NCBI GenBank assembly: GCA_934654835.1
Contig: CAKUGY010000004.1
Coordinates: forward strand, 62,001 to 126,000
DNA: 64,000 bases
Direction: 5' to 3'
Source of the DNA: an uncultured Collinsella sp.
Lineage (GTDB): Bacteria; Actinomycetota; Coriobacteriia; Coriobacteriales; Coriobacteriaceae
The translations under genes and the position numbers were made by a program. Shown one piece after another: positions 61,344 to 64,000 of this stretch. Within the stretch, counting starts at the first letter, position 1. Every line of letters begins with the position of its first letter. The notes below the pieces were generated by a model. It had not been told where the DNA came from. It saw nothing but the letters and a program-made list of their open reading frames with translations, and searched no databases.

Positions 61344-61724
61344 GTGGACATTATCCTATCCAATTCGAGTGACAAGCCCATCTACGAGCAGATATCCTCG
61401 CAGGTCAAAGCTCAGATACTCTCGGGGACACTCGCTGCGGGAGCCAAACTCCCCAGCATCCGCGCGCTCGCAAGTGACCTCGGCGTGAGCGTCATCACCA
61501 CCAAGCGCGCCTACGCCGACCTGGAGCAACTTGGGTTTATCTGCACCGTGCAAGGCAAAGGCTGCTTTGTCGCCGAGGGCAACCAAGAGCTCTTGCGCGA
61601 AAACCAGCTCTGCCATGTCGAAGAGCTGCTTGCACAGGCAGCGACACAGGCAGAGGCCCTGGGCGTCACGCGCGAGAAGCTGCACGAAATGCTCGACCTT
61701 GTTACCCCCGAAACCATGCAGTAG
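61344..61724 (+). CDS. GntR-family (YtrA subfamily) regulator
   Basis: 126 aa, starting from GTG 61344 after AAGGAG. Short GntR protein with a winged helix (PIYEQISSQVKAQILSGTLA, LPSIRALASDLGVSVITTKR) and only a short C-terminal helix pair, typical of YtrA. It precedes an ABC ATPase and permease by 23 bp, and the operator-like palindromes lie upstream. It likely represses the operon until a cell-wall antibiotic or peptide is sensed. Confidence 0.92.
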   Translation: MDIILSNSSDKPIYEQISSQVKAQILSGTLAAGAKLPSIRALASDLGVSVITTKRAYADLEQLGFICTVQGKGCFVAEGNQELLRENQLCHVEELLAQAATQAEALGVTREKLHEMLDLVTPETMQ

Positions 61725-61747
61725 CCATCTGCAAGAAAGGCTATACC

Positions 61748-62629
61748 ATGCGAAACTTGCTAGAACTCAAAGGTGCCTCACGCCGTGTAAGCGACCGCTT
61801 TTCTCTGCGCAACGTCACGTTTGCCATGGAGCCCGGCCAGATTGTTGGCTTTGTGGGCGCAAACGGCGCCGGAAAGACAACGACCATCCGCGCCGCACTC
61901 GGGCTCATAAAGCTCGATTCCGGCGAGGTGAACTTGTTTGGGCAGAGCTGCGATGCCAATGCGCCCGATGAACAACAACGTCGTGTGCGCTCTCGCATCG
62001 GACTCGTGCTGGACACGTGCCCCTTCCCCACCACGCTCAAGGTGGCCGAGGTCGAGGCGCTCGTAGGCTCAGCGTACCCCACCTGGAACCATGACACGTT
62101 CACCGGCCTCATCGATCGATTTGGCCTCGACCCCAAGGCAAAGGTCAAAGACCTCTCCCGCGGCATGGGTATGAAGCTGCAGCTCGCGTGTGCGCTCAGC
62201 CACAAGGCCGAGCTGCTCATCCTGGACGAAGCCACGGCAGGCCTCGACCCCATGGCACGCGAGGAACTGCTCGACGAGCTGCTCGCCTTTGTTGCCGACG
62301 GACAGCACGGCGTATTGTTCTCGAGCCACATTACATCCGATCTTGAACGTGCTGCCGACCGTGTTATCTGCATCGATAACGGCTCGATCGTGTTCGATAT
62401 GCCGCGCGAGGACATTACCGACCGCGCCGGCATCGCCCACTGCACCCAGGCGCAAGCTGTCGAGCTGACGGCTTGCGTCGAAGGCGCCCGCGCCACCCGT
62501 CATGCCTACAGCGTTGACGTGCTGGTCCCCAATCGCCGCGAAGCGCTCGAGGCCTTTCCCGAGATTCTCTGCGACCGGATTTCCATCGATGACTACCTGC
62601 GCCTTACGCTGAAAGGAGCCTCCAAATGA
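61748..62629 (+). CDS. ABC transporter ATP-binding protein (YtrB-like)
   Basis: 293 aa. Walker A VGANGAGKTTTIRAALGL; signature LSRGMGMKLQLACAL; Walker B ELLILDEATAGLDPMAREEL; switch His in SSHITSDL. The C-terminal extra domain is not recognised. It lies directly before the permease, with 4-bp overlap. Ribosome site AGAAAGG. The transported substrate is unknown; YtrB relatives handle peptides or antibiotics. Confidence 0.93.
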   Translation: MRNLLELKGASRRVSDRFSLRNVTFAMEPGQIVGFVGANGAGKTTTIRAALGLIKLDSGEVNLFGQSCDANAPDEQQRRVRSRIGLVLDTCPFPTTLKVAEVEALVGSAYPTWNHDTFTGLIDRFGLDPKAKVKDLSRGMGMKLQLACALSHKAELLILDEATAGLDPMAREELLDELLAFVADGQHGVLFSSHITSDLERAADRVICIDNGSIVFDMPREDITDRAGIAHCTQAQAVELTACVEGARATRHAYSVDVLVPNRREALEAFPEILCDRISIDDYLRLTLKGASK

Positions 62630-63324
62630 AACGCGCCTTTAAGTCCGAGACCGCTATCATGCGCTCGTTTCTTCCGAGCATCGCCGGCGTCGGCCTGTTC
62701 ATCTTCGTCGTGCTGACCCTTGCCAACGCATCGGATGGCGACTCTGGCATGAGTGCCGGTACCTGTGCCGTCAGCGCCATGTCGCCCATCATGATCATGA
62801 GCTCGCTGGCTGGCTACGATAACCAAAACGGCTGGGAGCGCTATCGGGCAACGCTGCCATTCTCGCGCAAAGACATCATCTGCGCACGCTACCTGTGCAT
62901 TATTGCCTTCTCGGCCGTCATGGCCTGCGCGGCTACGCTTCTGAACATCCTCGCCCTTCCGTTCTTCGATCACGCGGGTATCCCTTCGACAGGCCAGACG
63001 GTCTTTGAAATCGCAACTGCCTCGGCGGCATCGATGCTCATCTCCCTCATGATGGTGTTTTTGGCGCAGCCGATATTCTTCCGATTTGGCCATATGGAGG
63101 CGTTGCGTCTTTCCGTCGGCCTGTTTGCCCTGCTTGGCTGCGGCACCATGGCAATGCTGAGCTCCTCCAACCCCATCAGCAACTGGCTCATGTCATTTGC
63201 CGGAGCAAATCCCGACCCCGCTGTCATCGGATGCCTGTGCGCTGGCATAGCCGTCCTTGCGTTCGTGCTACTCATGATCAGCTACGCTGTCAGCACCAAG
63301 GTCTATCGCGCACGCGATCTGTAA
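62626..63324 (+). CDS. ABC-2 type permease
   Basis: 232 aa with six hydrophobic helices: SFLPSIAGVGLFIFVVLTLA, then a cytoplasmic YDNQNGWERYRATLPFSRKD, then CARYLCIIAFSAVMACAATL and three more. The layout matches ABC-2 family permeases of YtrA-type operons. It overlaps the ATPase gene by ATGA and forms the transporter with it. Confidence 0.9.
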   Translation: MKRAFKSETAIMRSFLPSIAGVGLFIFVVLTLANASDGDSGMSAGTCAVSAMSPIMIMSSLAGYDNQNGWERYRATLPFSRKDIICARYLCIIAFSAVMACAATLLNILALPFFDHAGIPSTGQTVFEIATASAASMLISLMMVFLAQPIFFRFGHMEALRLSVGLFALLGCGTMAMLSSSNPISNWLMSFAGANPDPAVIGCLCAGIAVLAFVLLMISYAVSTKVYRARDL

Positions 63325-63451
63325 TCGACAGCTAAAGGATTTAGGTGGCACCCGCCTCATTTACTAGATGAGACGAAGTAGCAACAACATCGCTACCACC
63401 CTTCACGGTATGCCGCTTAGCTCTTGGCAACCAAAGAAAGACCGGCAGTAT
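63325..63451. other. Intergenic stretch before the 187-bp element
   Basis: No gene found. It contains GGTGGCACCCGCC, which recalls a T-box end, but the rest does not support it (see rejected items). Confidence 0.4.
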
Positions 63452-63639
63452 ATCGAAGGTGAATGGTTTTCCCGAGAAGTGAACGAGCGAAATCAGCACC
63501 CCGTATCATCGACATTTTCAAGGGTTTAATTCCTGCAGTTCTTCTCTAAAAATCCTGCGGTTTTATTCGCAAAAAGTCTGCATGTTCCGGGGGTCCAGAT
63601 TTACTCGTTCACTTCTCGGGAAAACCATTCACCTTCGAT
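63452..63639. repeat. 187-bp element with 36-bp perfect inverted ends
   Basis: ATCGAAGGTGAATGGTTTTC (first 20 of 36) starts the left arm (63452-63487), and the right arm (63604-63639) is its exact reverse complement, with 116 bp between. There is no coding potential of note in the interior. The ends differ from the ~120-bp repeats at 4482 and 5905, so this is another family. Likely a MITE or a mobile remnant; no transposase is nearby. Confidence 0.85.
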
Positions 63640-63774
63640 TCGAGCCTTAACCAAATGGCATCTCGAAATATGATCCCTGTCTCGCCACAGCTCTATCAAA
63701 GCTTCGTGGCGGAACGGTATCATCGGACGTGCGCCGTAAATTTGGCGCAGTCGTTCTTGGGGGGCATTTCACCC

Positions 63775-64000
63775 ATGTCGTGGGTCGCTGCAGCGCTTGG
63801 CTCGGCATTCTTTGCCGGCATCACATCTATCCTGGCCAAATGCGGCATTAAACATACCAGTTCCGATGTCGCGACCGCTATCCGCACCTGCGTGGTGCTC
63901 GTATTTGCCTGGGGAATAGCGGGCGTTTCTGGATCCATCGGAACCATTGGCAGCATCGCGGCCAAGTCTTGGCTGTTCCTCGTCCTCTCGGGACTTGCCA
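63775..64000 (+). CDS. EamA-family transporter (5' part; runs out of the window)
   Basis: The frame begins MSWVAAALGSAFFAGITSIL and continues as LAKCGIKHTSSDVATAIRTC and LVFAWGIAGVSG to the window edge, with two membrane helices so far. It matches the small single-EamA transporters of about 140 aa. GGGGGG lies upstream of the ATG. The rest is not visible. Confidence 0.8.
   Translation, partial: MSWVAAALGSAFFAGITSILAKCGIKHTSSDVATAIRTCVVLVFAWGIAGVSGSIGTIGSIAAKSWLFLVLSGLA

Noticed and set aside
63344..63356. GGTGGCACCCGCC resembling the end of a T-box
   Set aside because: No specifier stem or upstream leader space exists; upstream is ABC permease coding sequence. The next 3' sequence does not form the expected terminator.

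Overview
The window is high-GC bacterial DNA with dense short operons, strong AAGGAG-type ribosome sites and frequent GTG starts. The gene set (bile-salt hydrolase of the bifidobacterial type, PdxST, reverse rubrerythrin, Kup, thiamine salvage, many EamA/MATE exporters) fits a gut Coriobacteriia, most likely a Collinsella close to C. aerofaciens. This assignment rests on gene content and recalled protein similarity; no search was run.

Layout. 1-4.4 kb: class-3 aldehyde dehydrogenase with iron alcohol dehydrogenase, a DUF5131 gene broken by a 19-bp tandem duplication, and reverse rubrerythrin. 4.4-6.0 kb: a predicted PD-(D/E)XK-like nuclease between two ~122-bp repeats. 6.0-9.1 kb: PdxR divergent from pdxST. 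9.1-14.7 kb: a hairpin-dense gap, an RGG-repeat protein, a deformylase-like protein, an HTH-aminotransferase fusion and a LysR/EamA pair. 14.9-20.3 kb: Kup, bile-salt hydrolase, a second deformylase-like protein and a purine permease. 20.4-28.7 kb: two paralogous secreted repeat proteins around an esterase, a uracil permease and a MetE-like protein, then a LuxR regulator. 28.8-33 kb: LysR, HAD, and a TPP-riboswitch thiM/thiamine-binding/thiE operon. 33-41.8 kb: patatin, two related GGDEF proteins, a flavoprotein, a possible structured RNA, CobW GTPase and TrmL. 41.8-49.4 kb: two AAA+ ATPases, each bracketed by the same 31-bp palindrome, around a UvrA-like ABC protein, an acetyltransferase and a TetM-like GTPase. 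49.5-64 kb: MscL with a zinc ribbon, RNA methyltransferases, MATE, a second LysR/EamA pair, Ung, a VUT-family (queuosine precursor) transporter, RF3, a YtrA-type ABC operon, a 187-bp element with 36-bp perfect inverted ends, and a partial EamA gene.

The most notable pattern is shared by three accessory genes (the nuclease and both AAA+ ATPases). Each lies between two copies of a repeat. The upstream copy contains the stop codon of the preceding co-oriented gene, and the cargo gene's own stop lies in or within about 5 bp of the downstream copy. This suggests a cargo-insertion arrangement built on repeats at gene ends. Other intergenic hairpins share a GGGAC-containing theme. No rRNA, tRNA, CRISPR array or transposase was found.
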